A stretch of 64,000 bases of DNA from Ruminococcus sp. (GCA_030531185.1 JAUNOG010000001.1:1-64000); one strand, 5' to 3'; shown: positions 36,689 to 46,258, counted from the first letter of the stretch. Notes: generated by a model not told the origin, from the sequence alone. Numbers and translations are program-made.

Positions 36689-37480
36689 ATGAATATCGCG
36701 GACAAAAACATAGACGGCGGCAAAGCGTTTGACTGGGGCAGAACTTCTGCGGACTATGCAAAATACCGTGATATTTATCCGCAGGAATTTTATGATAAGA
36801 TCATAGGACGCGGGCTGTGTGTAAACGGTCACAGCGTTCTTGATATGGGTACGGGAACGGGAGTGCTCCCGAGAAATATGTACAGATACGGCGCAAAATG
36901 GATAGGTACGGATATTTCGGAAAATCAGATCGGGCAGGCAAAAAGACTGTCGGCGGGTATGGATATCGATTATTACGCCTTATCGGCGGAAAGCTTGAAT
37001 TTTCCAGACAATTCGTTTGACGTTATTACGGCTTGCCAGTGTTTCTGGTATTTTGATCACGAAAAGATAATGCCTGAGCTTTTCCGAATGCTTAAACCCG
37101 ACGGTAGCCTGCTTTTACTTTATATGGCATGGCTGCCTTTTGAGGATAAAATTGCAGGAGAGAGTGAAAGGCTCGTTCTGAAGTACAATCCCGAGTGGAG
37201 CGGGGCGGGCGAAACCGTTCACCCTATATTTGTTCCCGAGTGCTATAAAGAAAAATTTCAGTTGGTTTATCACGAGGAGTATCCTTTGAATGTTCATTTC
37301 ACCCGTGAAAGCTGGAACGGCAGAATGAAAGCCTGCCGAGGGATAGGAGCGTCGCTTACGGCAGAAGAGATCGGTATGTGGGAAAATGAACATATTAAAC
37401 TTCTTTCCGAGACTGCTCCCGCTGAATTTGATATTTTGCATTATGGCGCTGTTGCTGAGCTGAAAGTAATCAAGCGATAA
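36689..37480 (+). CDS. Class I SAM-dependent methyltransferase
   Basis: A 263-residue methyltransferase. The ATG at 36689 follows GAGGTG by 6 nt and is preferred to an upstream in-frame GTG that overlaps that site. The SAM-binding motif I is SVLDMGTGTGVLPR, followed by WIGTDISENQI, ALSAESLNFPDNSFDVITAC (motif II) and LFRMLKPDGSLLLLY. The acceptor substrate is unknown; the C-terminal half is specific to a small subfamily that often carries the YP-type start (DWGRTSADYAKYRDIYP). It probably shares the ligA transcript. Confidence 0.85.
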   Translation: MNIADKNIDGGKAFDWGRTSADYAKYRDIYPQEFYDKIIGRGLCVNGHSVLDMGTGTGVLPRNMYRYGAKWIGTDISENQIGQAKRLSAGMDIDYYALSAESLNFPDNSFDVITACQCFWYFDHEKIMPELFRMLKPDGSLLLLYMAWLPFEDKIAGESERLVLKYNPEWSGAGETVHPIFVPECYKEKFQLVYHEEYPLNVHFTRESWNGRMKACRGIGASLTAEEIGMWENEHIKLLSETAPAEFDILHYGAVAELKVIKR

Positions 37481-37495
37481 ATTATGATTTACAAA

Positions 37496-37530
37496 AATAA
37501 CCGTCGGAGAGTTCTCGGACGGTTATTTTT
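37496..37530. terminator. Bidirectional terminator
   Basis: AATAACCGTC / GACGGTTATT (37496-37527) with a T-run after it and an A-run before it, between convergent genes. Confidence 0.85.
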
Positions 37531-37541
37531 TATCGATTTTA

Positions 37542-38573
37542 TTACTCTTCGGATATTTTTACATTATTCCAAAGTCTGATGATTTCATCAACGTTTTCAT
37601 CATCAATTTGATCGGTCTTATCTCCCTCAGTTGAAATCTCAAATAATGTCAAGTCACTGCTTGACCAGTCTATGATCATTATTGACTTTTTACCAGCGTC
37701 GAAGGCAGTGCATTCGCTTTCCATTTCCTGATCGGAGGATATCATATATGTGCAGTCGCATATAGAAACCAGCGTTTCGTCATCGATACTGCCAATGGGA
37801 GCATTATTTTCATAATGCTCGTACAGCTCAGCAGTAAAATCAAAATCAGTATTAAATACGTTCTGGTCGCTGAAATCAAATTCGTAAATGTTGCCGCTGC
37901 TGTCAAGGTATTTGCCGTAATTTGTAGGCTCGCACGCATAATTGGAATACATATCAACGAGGATTATCAAGTCTTTGGAGCCCAGCGAAGGGTCATACAG
38001 CTTTGTGATATCTAGGTAAACGCAGTTATCCTCGGTTGACTTTATCAGAATATCATCGATTTCCCGCCAATATGCTGTATCATAGCACTCATAATCGCCC
38101 TTACCGTTCTTGCGTACAAAAACCGCAGATCTGTGTTTATCCTTGAATTCGTTCGATATATAGGAGGTGTTCTCCTCCTCGGGAACTTCGGGTTGGTAAC
38201 TGCCGTATTCGACAGTATAGAAGTCTTTACCCGAATTGCTTTTGACAGTCAAGGTATTAAGAATGTGATAGTCGTACGTCAGATCGGCTTTTCCAACGGA
38301 GTAAGGTTCATTGTCGGTCAGATCGCATAGATAATTCCATATCGTTTCGGACGACTGTTCGTCTGTGACTTTAGTTTCACACTCATAAATATTATTTTCG
38401 TCCGAGGTAAGACAAGTGCCCGAAACAGTGTAGTTCTCACTGTCAAGCTGTGAAAAACGAATGCGGGAATTGCCCTCGGTGATTGTGCTGTCTGAACTGC
38501 CGCTGTCCAAGTCAATGTCTCCGCAGGCCGTAAGCAGTAACGCAGTCATAATTAATGCAAGTATTTTTTTCAT
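37542..38573 (-). CDS. Putative lipoprotein of unknown function
   Basis: A 343-residue exported lipoprotein. The signal peptide MKKILALIMTALLLTAC ends in the lipobox LTAC, with Cys17 as the lipidation site. The mature protein is strongly acidic and rich in Asp, Ser and Tyr, and contains several cysteines (CLTS, YECETK, CDLTD, CDCTYM). No catalytic motif is recognised. AGGGAGGAC precedes the ATG. It is separated from argF by a terminator, so it is not part of the arginine cluster. Confidence 0.75.
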   Translation of the reverse strand: MKKILALIMTALLLTACGDIDLDSGSSDSTITEGNSRIRFSQLDSENYTVSGTCLTSDENNIYECETKVTDEQSSETIWNYLCDLTDNEPYSVGKADLTYDYHILNTLTVKSNSGKDFYTVEYGSYQPEVPEEENTSYISNEFKDKHRSAVFVRKNGKGDYECYDTAYWREIDDILIKSTEDNCVYLDITKLYDPSLGSKDLIILVDMYSNYACEPTNYGKYLDSSGNIYEFDFSDQNVFNTDFDFTAELYEHYENNAPIGSIDDETLVSICDCTYMISSDQEMESECTAFDAGKKSIMIIDWSSSDLTLFEISTEGDKTDQIDDENVDEIIRLWNNVKISEE

Positions 38574-38677
38574 ATATAGTCCTCCCTTAAATTTATAAAT
38601 TATATACGTTTGAGGACTTATTTTTTTATGGGGACATTTTTTACAAATAAGTTCCGACGCATTTGTGAAAATATAAC

Positions 38678-38700
38678 AAAGCCGCCCCTCGGGACGGCTT
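38678..38700 (-). terminator. Terminator at the end of the arginine cluster
   Basis: On the minus strand, GCCGTCCC / GGGCGGC forms a stem with one G:U pair, followed by a T-rich tail, directly after argF. Confidence 0.75.
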
Positions 38701-38706
38701 TTATGC

Positions 38707-39621
38707 TTATTTCTTGTCGGACATAACCCTTACCATAACCGCTTTCTGTGCGTGAAGTCTGTTTTCAGCCTCTTCAAATATCTCATCAGCGTGAGCCTCG
38801 AATACCTTTTCGGTGATTTCCTCCTCACGGTGAGCGGGAAGACAGTGCTGAACCATTGCGTCGGGCTTTGCCGCAGACATAATCTCATCATTTATCTGGT
38901 AGCCTGCAAATGCGATCTTTCTCTTTTCCGTCTCAGCCTCTTCGCCCATAGAAGTCCATACGTCTGTGAAAAGAACATCAGCGTCCTTTGCCGCCTCAAG
39001 AGGAACGTCTGTCATTGAGAATTTATCTCCGTACTGCTTGACAAATTCAAGCACCTGCGGGTCGGGCTGATAGTCATTGGGGCAAGCAATGGAAACCTCC
39101 ATACCTACTTTAAGTCCGCCGACGATAAGGGAGTTAGCCATATTGTTTCCGTCGCCGATATAGCACATTTTCAGTCCGTCAAACTGCCCCTTGAACTCTC
39201 GTACCGTCATAAGGTCCGCAAGCACTTGACAAGGGTGACAGAAATCCGTAAGACCGTTGATTATCGGGATAGAACCGTATTCCGCAAGGTCCTCGACCTC
39301 TTTCTGTTCAAAGGTTCTTATCATAATACCGTCAAGGTAGCGTGAAAGCACGCGGGCGGTATCCTGAACAGGCTCGCCTCTGCCTATCTGCAAATCTCTG
39401 TTCGACAGGAACAAAGCCTGTCCGCCCAGCTGATACATACCAGTTTCAAAAGAAACTCTGGTTCTTGTGGAAGATTTCTGGAAGATCATACCAAGAGTTT
39501 TTCCCTTGAGAACGTGGTGCTGAATGCCGTTTTTGTTTTCGTACTTGAGCTGATCGGCAAGATTGAGAATGTCGATTATCTCCTCCTTGGACAAATCAAG
39601 CATTTTAAGTAAATGGTTCAT
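38707..39621 (-). CDS. argF: Ornithine carbamoyltransferase
   Basis: Condenses ornithine with carbamoyl phosphate to citrulline. The ATG at 39621 is supported by GGAGGTAA upstream and gives 304 residues; a longer in-frame reading exists. Signatures are the carbamoyl-phosphate loop SSTRTRVSFE, FCHPCQVLADLMT, DVWTSMGEE and the ornithine motif QHCLPAH. It is the last gene of the arginine cluster and is followed by a terminator. No carA/carB is present in the window. Confidence 0.97.
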   Translation of the reverse strand: MNHLLKMLDLSKEEIIDILNLADQLKYENKNGIQHHVLKGKTLGMIFQKSSTRTRVSFETGMYQLGGQALFLSNRDLQIGRGEPVQDTARVLSRYLDGIMIRTFEQKEVEDLAEYGSIPIINGLTDFCHPCQVLADLMTVREFKGQFDGLKMCYIGDGNNMANSLIVGGLKVGMEVSIACPNDYQPDPQVLEFVKQYGDKFSMTDVPLEAAKDADVLFTDVWTSMGEEAETEKRKIAFAGYQINDEIMSAAKPDAMVQHCLPAHREEEITEKVFEAHADEIFEEAENRLHAQKAVMVRVMSDKK

Positions 39622-39675
39622 ATTAATTACCTCCGTTTTCATATGTTTCAAAAATTCTGTCTTATAACGTTATTC

Positions 39676-40854
39676 TTACGCCAGTACCTTTTTTAGGATT
39701 TCCATACCCTTGTCTATCTCATCATAGCTGATGTTAAGTGGCGGGAGAAATCTCAGCTTTGCCTTTGCGGTAAGAATAAGCAGACCGTTTTCAAGGCAAG
39801 CCTTGCATACTTCGGCGGACGTTTTGGTTTTCAGTCTTGCGCCGACCATAAGTCCCATACCGTCTACTCCCTCGATCTCGGGTATCTCCAAAAGCTTTGA
39901 CTTAAAGTAATCGGCTTTTTTATTTACTTCATCAAGGAATTCGGGCTTTGTGACCTTATCGAGTACGGCAATTCCGCCTGCGCAGGAAATCGGATTTCCC
40001 CCAAAGGTCGAACCGTGCGTACCCGCAGTAAGCACCTTGTCGCATTTTTCGTCGGCAAGACATACCCCTATGGGAACTCCGCCTGCAAGACCCTTTGCAA
40101 GAGTGGTTATGTTCGGACGTTTTCCGAAATTCTCTCCCGCAAGCAGCTTGCCCGTTCTGCCTACGCCTGTCTGCACCTCGTCGCCGATAGTAAGAATATC
40201 GCGCTTTTCGCATTCCTCAAAAATCGCGTCAACGAATTCCTGCGTAAGGGGACAAACTCCGCCCTCGCCCTGAATAAACTCGAACATAACAGCGCAGACT
40301 TTTCCGTCGTACTCGGAAAGCTTGGCTTTAAGGTCGTCAATATCGTTAGCTTTAACATTTGCAAATCCGGGCAGGAACGGGAAGAAATAATTATGGAAAA
40401 CCTCCTGTCCCGTAGCTGATAAAGTAGCCATAGTTCTGCCGTGAAAGCTGTTCACAAGGGTGATGATGATATTGCGCCCAGCCTCCTTGCCGTATTTGTC
40501 AAAGCTGTATTTTCTTGCAAGCTTGATAGCGCACTCGTTAGCCTCCGCTCCCGAGTTCCCGAAAAACATTTTGCTGTAGCCTGTTGTCTCGCACAGCTTT
40601 TTTGCAAAGTCCGCCTGAACCTTTGTGTAGTAGTAGTTTGAGGTATGCTGTATCTTGTGAGCCTGCTCACAGATAGCCTTGACCCAATCCTCGTCGCAGA
40701 AACCCAGACTGTTTGTGCCTATTCCCGAGCCGAAATCAATATACTCCTTGCCGTCCTCGGAAACGGCGGTGCGGTTTTCTCCGCTGTCAAGCACAAGATC
40801 GTAACGTCCGTATGTGCCCATAACGTGTTCGTTGAATTGTTCTATTGTGTTCAT
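39676..40854 (-). CDS. argD: Acetylornithine aminotransferase
   Basis: A PLP enzyme that makes N-acetylornithine from N-acetylglutamate semialdehyde, 392 residues. Visible: NSGAEANECAIKLARKY, NSFHGRTMATLSATG, GDEVQTGVGRTGKL, the PLP lysine in TLAKGLAGGVPIG and HGSTFGGNPISCA. AGGAG precedes the ATG. It sits 54 nt before argF and 25 nt after a DUF4253 gene. Confidence 0.96.
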   Translation of the reverse strand: MNTIEQFNEHVMGTYGRYDLVLDSGENRTAVSEDGKEYIDFGSGIGTNSLGFCDEDWVKAICEQAHKIQHTSNYYYTKVQADFAKKLCETTGYSKMFFGNSGAEANECAIKLARKYSFDKYGKEAGRNIIITLVNSFHGRTMATLSATGQEVFHNYFFPFLPGFANVKANDIDDLKAKLSEYDGKVCAVMFEFIQGEGGVCPLTQEFVDAIFEECEKRDILTIGDEVQTGVGRTGKLLAGENFGKRPNITTLAKGLAGGVPIGVCLADEKCDKVLTAGTHGSTFGGNPISCAGGIAVLDKVTKPEFLDEVNKKADYFKSKLLEIPEIEGVDGMGLMVGARLKTKTSAEVCKACLENGLLILTAKAKLRFLPPLNISYDEIDKGMEILKKVLA

Positions 40855-40879
40855 TTTACAAACTCCTTAAAATTATTTA

Positions 40880-41623
40880 TCAGTCCCACCAGAAGAACCA
40901 AACGCTTGAGTTGACCAAGCTGCCTGCAAGCCTGCCGATAGTTTCCGTGCCTTGGTCGACGATATCATTGCAGAACAGATACATTTCATTGGCAAGCTCC
41001 AAGGCGGATTTTTCGTCCTTTACGGGTCTTTCGCAGAACATTTCCCAGATGTCATAGGTAACGCAGGCAGGATATGCTCCGTACTTTTCATACCAGTATT
41101 TGAAAACAGCCGCTTGTTCCTCGGGGGACGGACAAGAGTTAAATCCGCCCATAGGTACGTAGATCGGCAGCTCCCACGGCTTGTCGGTAGGAATATTTGC
41201 GATGAGTATTTCTTTTTCAAGCTTGCCGTCGTAACTGCAAAAGCCCGAAAATGTATTTATGCCGCCTTCGCCCTCAAACTCGCCCGCATTGTCATAATCC
41301 TCGTCCTCAAAAATCTCGGCAAGCTCGTCCTTGGCGCGCAGGAAAAAGTCGTTTACGTTGATTTCTAAGGACTGTTTTACAGTTTCCTCACGGCGCTTGG
41401 CAATAGCTTCGGGAGTTAGTTCGTCCAACTCCTCGCAGAAAAACTCCGCCATTTCCGCAAGGTTATCGCTTACTGCGATCATAAGCGGAGTAAAGCCCTC
41501 TTTTTTGCCCTTTTCTCTTAGCTCTGAATACTTGTCGGTTATCTTCTTCAGATCTGTTTCATTCTCAAAAAGAATATATTCACAGCCTAAAAAATCAATG
41601 ATTTGTTTGCAGTTGCTTGTCAT
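40880..41623 (-). CDS. DUF4253-domain protein
   Basis: A 247-residue protein whose C-terminal half fits the DUF4253 pattern: PMGGFNSCPSPEEQAAVF, WYEKYGAYPACVTYD, FCNDIVDQGTETIGRL and the ending VWFFWWD. The N-terminal half is helical and acidic with a segment that looks like one ankyrin-type repeat (GFTPLMIAVSDNLAEM). Proteins of this type are widespread and uncharacterised, sometimes found as accessory or immunity-like genes. No export signal. It lies between argD and a YcxB-like gene inside the arginine cluster with its own CGGAGG ribosome site. Confidence 0.75.
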   Translation of the reverse strand: MTSNCKQIIDFLGCEYILFENETDLKKITDKYSELREKGKKEGFTPLMIAVSDNLAEMAEFFCEELDELTPEAIAKRREETVKQSLEINVNDFFLRAKDELAEIFEDEDYDNAGEFEGEGGINTFSGFCSYDGKLEKEILIANIPTDKPWELPIYVPMGGFNSCPSPEEQAAVFKYWYEKYGAYPACVTYDIWEMFCERPVKDEKSALELANEMYLFCNDIVDQGTETIGRLAGSLVNSSVWFFWWD

Positions 41624-41656
41624 AATATACCTCCGTTTTATTTGAGTAATGTGTAA

Positions 41657-42346
41657 CTAAAACTGTCCTATATAAGTTTCAACTCTGATACCCTTTTCCT
41701 CCATTAGCTTTTTAAATTCCTGCGGAGGACAGTTAAACCCCCGCTTGTCAATTTCGTATTTTTCCCCCTCAAACTGAATAAAGTAGCTTTCCTCATTTTC
41801 CGCCGCGCGAATTCTTTCATAGCGCATTATCTTGCTGTCGTCGTCGCTGGTCATCAGTACGTATTCCGCCGTAAAACGGTAGTTAAACTTTACAGCCGCG
41901 TTGACGTCCGGAACACGGTCTCCGTATTTTGCCCTCACAAAAATTCCCGAGAGAAGCGAGGCGGCCGCTGAACTTACTAAGGTTGCAATTATTGCCGCCA
42001 AATTTTTGTAGGTAAAATCAAGAGAAAACAGAATGATAAAGGTCAATATCAGACATACGAAAAACGTTACTCCGAATACAGTGGAACGGTAGTTCTGGTA
42101 GTTTCGCATAGCCTCTATTTTCTTGGCGTTGGCGTTCATAACCGCCGTTCGCCGCAGACTGTTGAATGCTGTTAAAGAGTCATGGTAATCCTTTGGCGCA
42201 GGAGAACTCAGCGGGTTCAGCGGACTTCTGCTATCGTTGAGCTGCTGAGTATGATTGATTGCCGCCGTTGCGCCCGAAAAGGAAGCGAGATTTTCCGCCG
42301 TCCCGTTAGGATATATCATTGTTGTGTTCTCAAATAAAATGTTCAT
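41657..42346 (-). CDS. YcxB-like membrane protein
   Basis: A 229-residue protein with about 90 residues of soluble, Asn/Ser-rich N-terminus, two membrane helices (about 88-108 and 114-136), and a C-terminal domain that looks YcxB-like: MTSDDDSKIMRYERI, then SYFIQFEGEKYEIDKRGF and PPQEFKKLMEEKG. YcxB proteins have no known function. AGAGGGGA precedes the ATG. It is one of the non-arginine genes inside the arginine cluster. Confidence 0.68.
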   Translation of the reverse strand: MNILFENTTMIYPNGTAENLASFSGATAAINHTQQLNDSRSPLNPLSSPAPKDYHDSLTAFNSLRRTAVMNANAKKIEAMRNYQNYRSTVFGVTFFVCLILTFIILFSLDFTYKNLAAIIATLVSSAAASLLSGIFVRAKYGDRVPDVNAAVKFNYRFTAEYVLMTSDDDSKIMRYERIRAAENEESYFIQFEGEKYEIDKRGFNCPPQEFKKLMEEKGIRVETYIGQF

Positions 42347-42379
42347 AAATTTCCCCTCTATTTTTTGTAAATAAAATCA

Positions 42380-43237
42380 TCAGATAAACTGCGTACCGAT
42401 ACCCTCGTTGGTAAGCAATTCAATAAGTGTAGAATGCGGAATTCTTCCGTCAATAATGGAGGTCTTTTTAACGCCCCGTCTTACCGCCTCGACGCAGCAG
42501 TCTATTTTCGGTATCATACCGCCGCTGATAATGCCTGTCTTTTTCAGGAAAGGAACTTCGCTGACGTTGACCTCGGGAATAAGCGTGCTGTCGTCGTCCT
42601 TGTCTCTGAGAAGTCCCACAATGTCCGTCATAAGAATAAGGTTTTCAGCGCGCAGACAGGAGGCAATTCTCGCCGCCGCAGTGTCCGCGTTGATGTTGTA
42701 GGACTGACCGTCCTCGCCTACGCCCACAGTGGAAATAATAGGCACATAGCCGTTGTTAAGAGCGTCAAGAATAGGCTTTGTGGTTATTTTCTTGATTTCC
42801 CCCACATAACCGTAGTCCACATCTCCGCCCATTTTTTCAGCTAAGATCATCTGTCCGTCACAGCCGCAGAGACCCAGCGCCTTGCCCCCGTGGAGCTGTA
42901 ATGCGGAAACAAGCTCCTTGTTGACCTTGCCGCACAGCACCATTTTTACAATGTCGATAGTTTCCTTGTCGGTGTAGCGCAGACCGTTTATGAACCTGCT
43001 TTCAACTCCCACACGCTTCAGCATCGCGTTTATCTCGGGTCCGCCGCCGTGGACAAGCACTACCTTTATGCCCACCATATTCAGCAGAACGATGTCGCTC
43101 ATAACCGCCTCTTTAAGCTCGGCGTTGGTCATTGCGTTTCCGCCGTACTTGACAACTACGATCTTATCGTGGTATTTCTGAATATAGGGGAGTGCGTCAA
43201 TGAGTATCTGACTTCTTATATTGTTGCTTATTTCCAT
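42380..43237 (-). CDS. argB: Acetylglutamate kinase
   Basis: Phosphorylates N-acetylglutamate with ATP, second step of arginine synthesis. 285 residues, the usual size. Motifs: VVKYGGNAM at the ATP site, VHGGGPEIN, the glutamate-binding NADTAAARIA, LLRDKDDDSTLIPEV and SGGMIPKI. It is preceded by AGGAAG and follows the GNAT gene by 26 nt. The N-terminal helix (LIDALPYIQKYHDK) resembles arginine-inhibited hexameric forms, so feedback control by arginine is plausible. Confidence 0.96.
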   Translation of the reverse strand: MEISNNIRSQILIDALPYIQKYHDKIVVVKYGGNAMTNAELKEAVMSDIVLLNMVGIKVVLVHGGGPEINAMLKRVGVESRFINGLRYTDKETIDIVKMVLCGKVNKELVSALQLHGGKALGLCGCDGQMILAEKMGGDVDYGYVGEIKKITTKPILDALNNGYVPIISTVGVGEDGQSYNINADTAAARIASCLRAENLILMTDIVGLLRDKDDDSTLIPEVNVSEVPFLKKTGIISGGMIPKIDCCVEAVRRGVKKTSIIDGRIPHSTLIELLTNEGIGTQFI

Positions 43238-43263
43238 TTTTCATCTTCCTTTAAAATAAATTA

Positions 43264-43704
43264 TCAGGTATCAAATCTTATCAATTTTTCTATTTCCTTA
43301 TTACGGTAAACCAAATCTGTTCTTTCCGAAAAGCCTATTGTTTCCCAGAATTTGTTCCCGCCCTCGTTTCTGTCAAAAACCACCAGAGCGCACTTTTTTA
43401 TTCCCTCGGACTTTAACGCAGACAGCGTGTTTTCCGCAAGCTTTGCGCCTATTCCCCGCCGTCGGAAATGCTCATCTACCGCTGTGTGATAAATGTAACC
43501 CCGTCTGCCGTCGTGCCCTGCAATTATTGCGCCTATTATCTCTTCGTTTTCCTCAGCGACAAAACAGGTTTTGGGATTTCTTTCAAGAAATCTGCCGATA
43601 CCCTCATAGCTGTCGTCAAGATCATTAAGTCCCATACCCTTGGTATTTATCCAAAGGGCGTAGACCTTGCCGTAATCTTCGGCTGTCATTTCTCTTATCG
43701 TCAT
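43264..43704 (-). CDS. GNAT-family N-acetyltransferase
   Basis: A 146-residue acetyltransferase. The ATG at 43704 follows TTGGAG and starts MTIREMTAEDYGKVY, the usual opening of the family. The acetyl-CoA motif A is HFRRRGIGAKLAENTL, and the catalytic-region strand is YIYHTAVDE. The substrate is unknown. Its location between argJ and argB makes it tempting to think of an N-acetylglutamate role, but ArgJ already supplies N-acetylglutamate and the sequence has no amino-acid-kinase-like domain, so this remains open. Confidence 0.8.
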   Translation of the reverse strand: MTIREMTAEDYGKVYALWINTKGMGLNDLDDSYEGIGRFLERNPKTCFVAEENEEIIGAIIAGHDGRRGYIYHTAVDEHFRRRGIGAKLAENTLSALKSEGIKKCALVVFDRNEGGNKFWETIGFSERTDLVYRNKEIEKLIRFDT

Positions 43705-43717
43705 TTTGTACTCCAAA

Positions 43718-45004
43718 TCAACTGCGGTAATCGCCGTTGATCTTTACATAATCGTAAGTCATATCACAGCCCCATGCAGTTGCCTCAGTCGTTCCTCTGT
43801 GGAGATCAATAAATATCTCAACTTCCTCTTCGCTGAGAATAGCCTTTGCCTTATCTTCGTCAAAGCTGAGCCCAAGACCGTTTTCGCAGACAAGAATTTT
43901 GCCTGCGTCGGATATGTAATACACATCAGCCTTTGTAACGTCGCAGTCGGTTTCAGCATAACCCATAGCGCACATTATACGTCCGCAGTTTGCGTCCGCA
44001 CCGTACATTGCGCATTTTACAAGCGGCGAACGGATAACGCTTTTGGCAATGATTATGGCTGTGTCAAGATCGGGCGCAGAGGAACACACGCAGGTTATCA
44101 GTTTGGTCGCTCCCTCGCCGTCTTTTGCAAGCATTTTCGTCATATTCATCATCACGATATAGAGCGCCTTTTTGAATACCTCGAAATCCTCGCCCTCTGC
44201 GGAGATCTCCTCATTGCCCGCCGTACCGTTGGACATAAGCGAAACCATATCGTTGGTGGACTGATCTCCGTCAACCGAAAGGCAGTTATAGGTGATTTTT
44301 ACGACCTCGCTCAAAGCCCTTTTCAGCATATCCGAAGAAACTGCGCAGTCCGTTGTAATAAAGTTGAGCGTAGTCGCCATATTCGGGTGTATCATACCGC
44401 TGCCCTTAGCCATACCGCCAAGACGGCAGACCTTTCCGCCGCAGAGAAACTCAACTGCGACTTCTTTTTTTACCGTATCTGTGGTCATAATAGCAGTTGC
44501 GGCTCTTTCGTTTCCGTCATAAGTAAGTCCCGCCGCAAGCTGTTCAATGCAAGCCTCTATCGGCTCGATAGGAAGAACCTGTCCGATAACTCCCGTGGAG
44601 GCTACAATGACCTCCTCGGGCTTGATGTTAAGCTGAGCCGCCGTAAGCTCGCACATTCTTTCAGCCTTCTGTTCTCCGTCGGCGTTACAGGTGTTTGCGT
44701 TCTTGGAGTTTACAATAACCGCCTGAGCATTTCCTCCCGTTTTGGCAAGATTGGCTTTTGTAACAAGAATTGGCGCGCCCTTTACCTTGTTTTGTGTGTA
44801 AACCGCCGCCGCATTGCACATAACGTCGGACATTACCATTCCGATATCGTTTTTCTTATTGTCTATAGGACTTTCATTGCCGTCGGGGATATCCGATTTC
44901 TTGATACCGCAGTAAAGTCCGTTAGCCTTAAAGCCCTTAGCGGCGCAAACTCCGCCGTCAATATATGTATAGCCCTCAAAGGCTGTTTTAGTGATCTCTT
45001 TCAT
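43718..45004 (-). CDS. argJ: Bifunctional ornithine acetyltransferase/N-acetylglutamate synthase
   Basis: Recycles the acetyl group from N-acetylornithine to glutamate and can also use acetyl-CoA. The 428-residue precursor self-cleaves into two chains before the Thr in the motif KGSGMIHPNMAT (cleavage between the Ala and Thr of NMAT). Other markers are GGVCAAKGFKANGLYCG near the N-terminus and DGDQSTNDM. AAGGAG precedes the start. Presence of argJ means the acetylated cycle is used and no separate argA or argE is needed. Confidence 0.96.
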   Translation of the reverse strand: MKEITKTAFEGYTYIDGGVCAAKGFKANGLYCGIKKSDIPDGNESPIDNKKNDIGMVMSDVMCNAAAVYTQNKVKGAPILVTKANLAKTGGNAQAVIVNSKNANTCNADGEQKAERMCELTAAQLNIKPEEVIVASTGVIGQVLPIEPIEACIEQLAAGLTYDGNERAATAIMTTDTVKKEVAVEFLCGGKVCRLGGMAKGSGMIHPNMATTLNFITTDCAVSSDMLKRALSEVVKITYNCLSVDGDQSTNDMVSLMSNGTAGNEEISAEGEDFEVFKKALYIVMMNMTKMLAKDGEGATKLITCVCSSAPDLDTAIIIAKSVIRSPLVKCAMYGADANCGRIMCAMGYAETDCDVTKADVYYISDAGKILVCENGLGLSFDEDKAKAILSEEEVEIFIDLHRGTTEATAWGCDMTYDYVKINGDYRS

Positions 45005-45024
45005 ATAAATTTCTCCTTTAATCG

Positions 45025-45678
45025 TTACTCTCTGAACAACCGCTCAAAAATTTCAAAGGTTCCGTCGCTCATTTTCCGTATAAAGCCGCTCAGCGAAACG
45101 CTTTGCGGAACGCCGTTTTCATTAAATCTCAGCGGCTTTTGCGAGGACTTGGTTTTCCCGAAAAGCAAGTCGGGAAGCATCTCTTTTGCTATCGGTCTGG
45201 GATATATCTCCGACCCCTTGCCGCTTGCCGCAGTTTTCGCACAGCAGGTTATAGGCTCCTGATGAAATTTATGGGGCAGAGGTTTTAACTCGTCCTCACG
45301 GATAACGGTGTGAATATTGTCGGGAATATCACATTTGTCAATATATCCGCAGCCGCCTGAAAACACAGCGAAATCTCCGCATTTTGTGCTTTCGAGCATA
45401 AGAATTCCCTCGGGTATCAACGCAGAGTGCCGCTGTCCCGTTTCTCTCATAAGATAATCGAATGCAGGCTCTATCTTATCGACCTCAAGCCTTGCCATTG
45501 CGCAGAGCGTTCCCTGCAAAATAGCAACGGGATAGACAATATCTCCTGTTTTTAGGGAAGAGATACTCGGCATTTTCGTGTGCCGACTTCCGTAAACTAC
45601 CGAAAAAGGACCCTTATCGCCTGATTTTTCAAGACTTTTTACATAATCCTTGGACCAGAATGTAATATAACCCGACAT
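45025..45678 (-). CDS. Uncharacterised 217-residue protein
   Basis: Not recognised. The protein begins MSGYITFWSKDYVKSLEKSG, has a central region with an EVE/ASCH-like feel (SLKTGDIVYPVAILQGTL, then ARLEVDKIEP) and several cysteines (STKCGDF, GGCGYIDKC, TCCAKTAA). It is soluble, with no signal peptide. The start codon is one base after the stop of the histidine-phosphatase gene (translational coupling, AAGGAG upstream), so the two are probably co-produced. It precedes argJ by 20 nt. Confidence 0.6.
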   Translation of the reverse strand: MSGYITFWSKDYVKSLEKSGDKGPFSVVYGSRHTKMPSISSLKTGDIVYPVAILQGTLCAMARLEVDKIEPAFDYLMRETGQRHSALIPEGILMLESTKCGDFAVFSGGCGYIDKCDIPDNIHTVIREDELKPLPHKFHQEPITCCAKTAASGKGSEIYPRPIAKEMLPDLLFGKTKSSQKPLRFNENGVPQSVSLSGFIRKMSDGTFEIFERLFRE

Positions 45679-45679
45679 A

Positions 45680-46258
45680 TCATTTGTACTCCTTATGTAT
45701 GATAAGCTCTGTCTGAGCGTTTACAGCCTTGCCGTTTTCAAAGTCCAATCGGATTATAAACGGCATAAAGTCTATTATTTTCATAAAGCATTCATAATCG
45801 TATTCGGGATAATAATAGTTGAGTATTACGCTGAGCGCAGTTCCGTGGGTGGCAAGAACGATATTTTTGCCCTCGTTTTCCGAAAGTAATTTTTTCAGCG
45901 CAGACACATTCCTTGTCTGAACCTCCCGCAGACTTTCGCCGTCCATAATGCGGTAGTCGAAATCAGCCCACTGATTTTTTATAAATTCAAGGAAATTATC
46001 TCCGTGCCAGCTCCCTGCGTTACGCTCACGGAAATCCTCGTCGGTGAGGATTTCCAGTCCCAGACGCTTTGAAAGCTCGCCGATAGTGTCCATACTTCTT
46101 TTGTAGGGACTTGACATCAGCATATCGATATTCCGTCCCTGCAATAAATCCGCCACAGCGGTACTGTCTCGCAGACCTTCGGCTGTCAAGGGTCTTGTTC
46201 TGTCGTCACGAACCGTTCTGTCGGGCTGTGCGTGTCTTACAAAATATACGCTTGTCAT
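45680..46258 (-). CDS. Histidine phosphatase-family protein
   Basis: A 192-residue protein of the phosphoglycerate-mutase-like histidine phosphatase family. The catalytic RHG motif is RHA in YFVRHAQPDR, the second conserved His is in ATHGTALSVIL, and Arg/Glu residues in MSSPYKRSMDT and DEDFRERN complete the pocket. Substrate unknown; several family members act on sugar phosphates or cofactor precursors. It sits between a lipoprotein and an unknown protein in the arginine cluster. Confidence 0.85.
   Translation of the reverse strand: MTSVYFVRHAQPDRTVRDDRTRPLTAEGLRDSTAVADLLQGRNIDMLMSSPYKRSMDTIGELSKRLGLEILTDEDFRERNAGSWHGDNFLEFIKNQWADFDYRIMDGESLREVQTRNVSALKKLLSENEGKNIVLATHGTALSVILNYYYPEYDYECFMKIIDFMPFIIRLDFENGKAVNAQTELIIHKEYK

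Noticed and set aside
43706..45262. A 518-codon open frame on the plus strand opposite argJ and its upstream neighbour
   Set aside because: It is the antisense shadow of a long, conserved gene with matching codon bias; the translated product has no family resemblance and no ribosome site.
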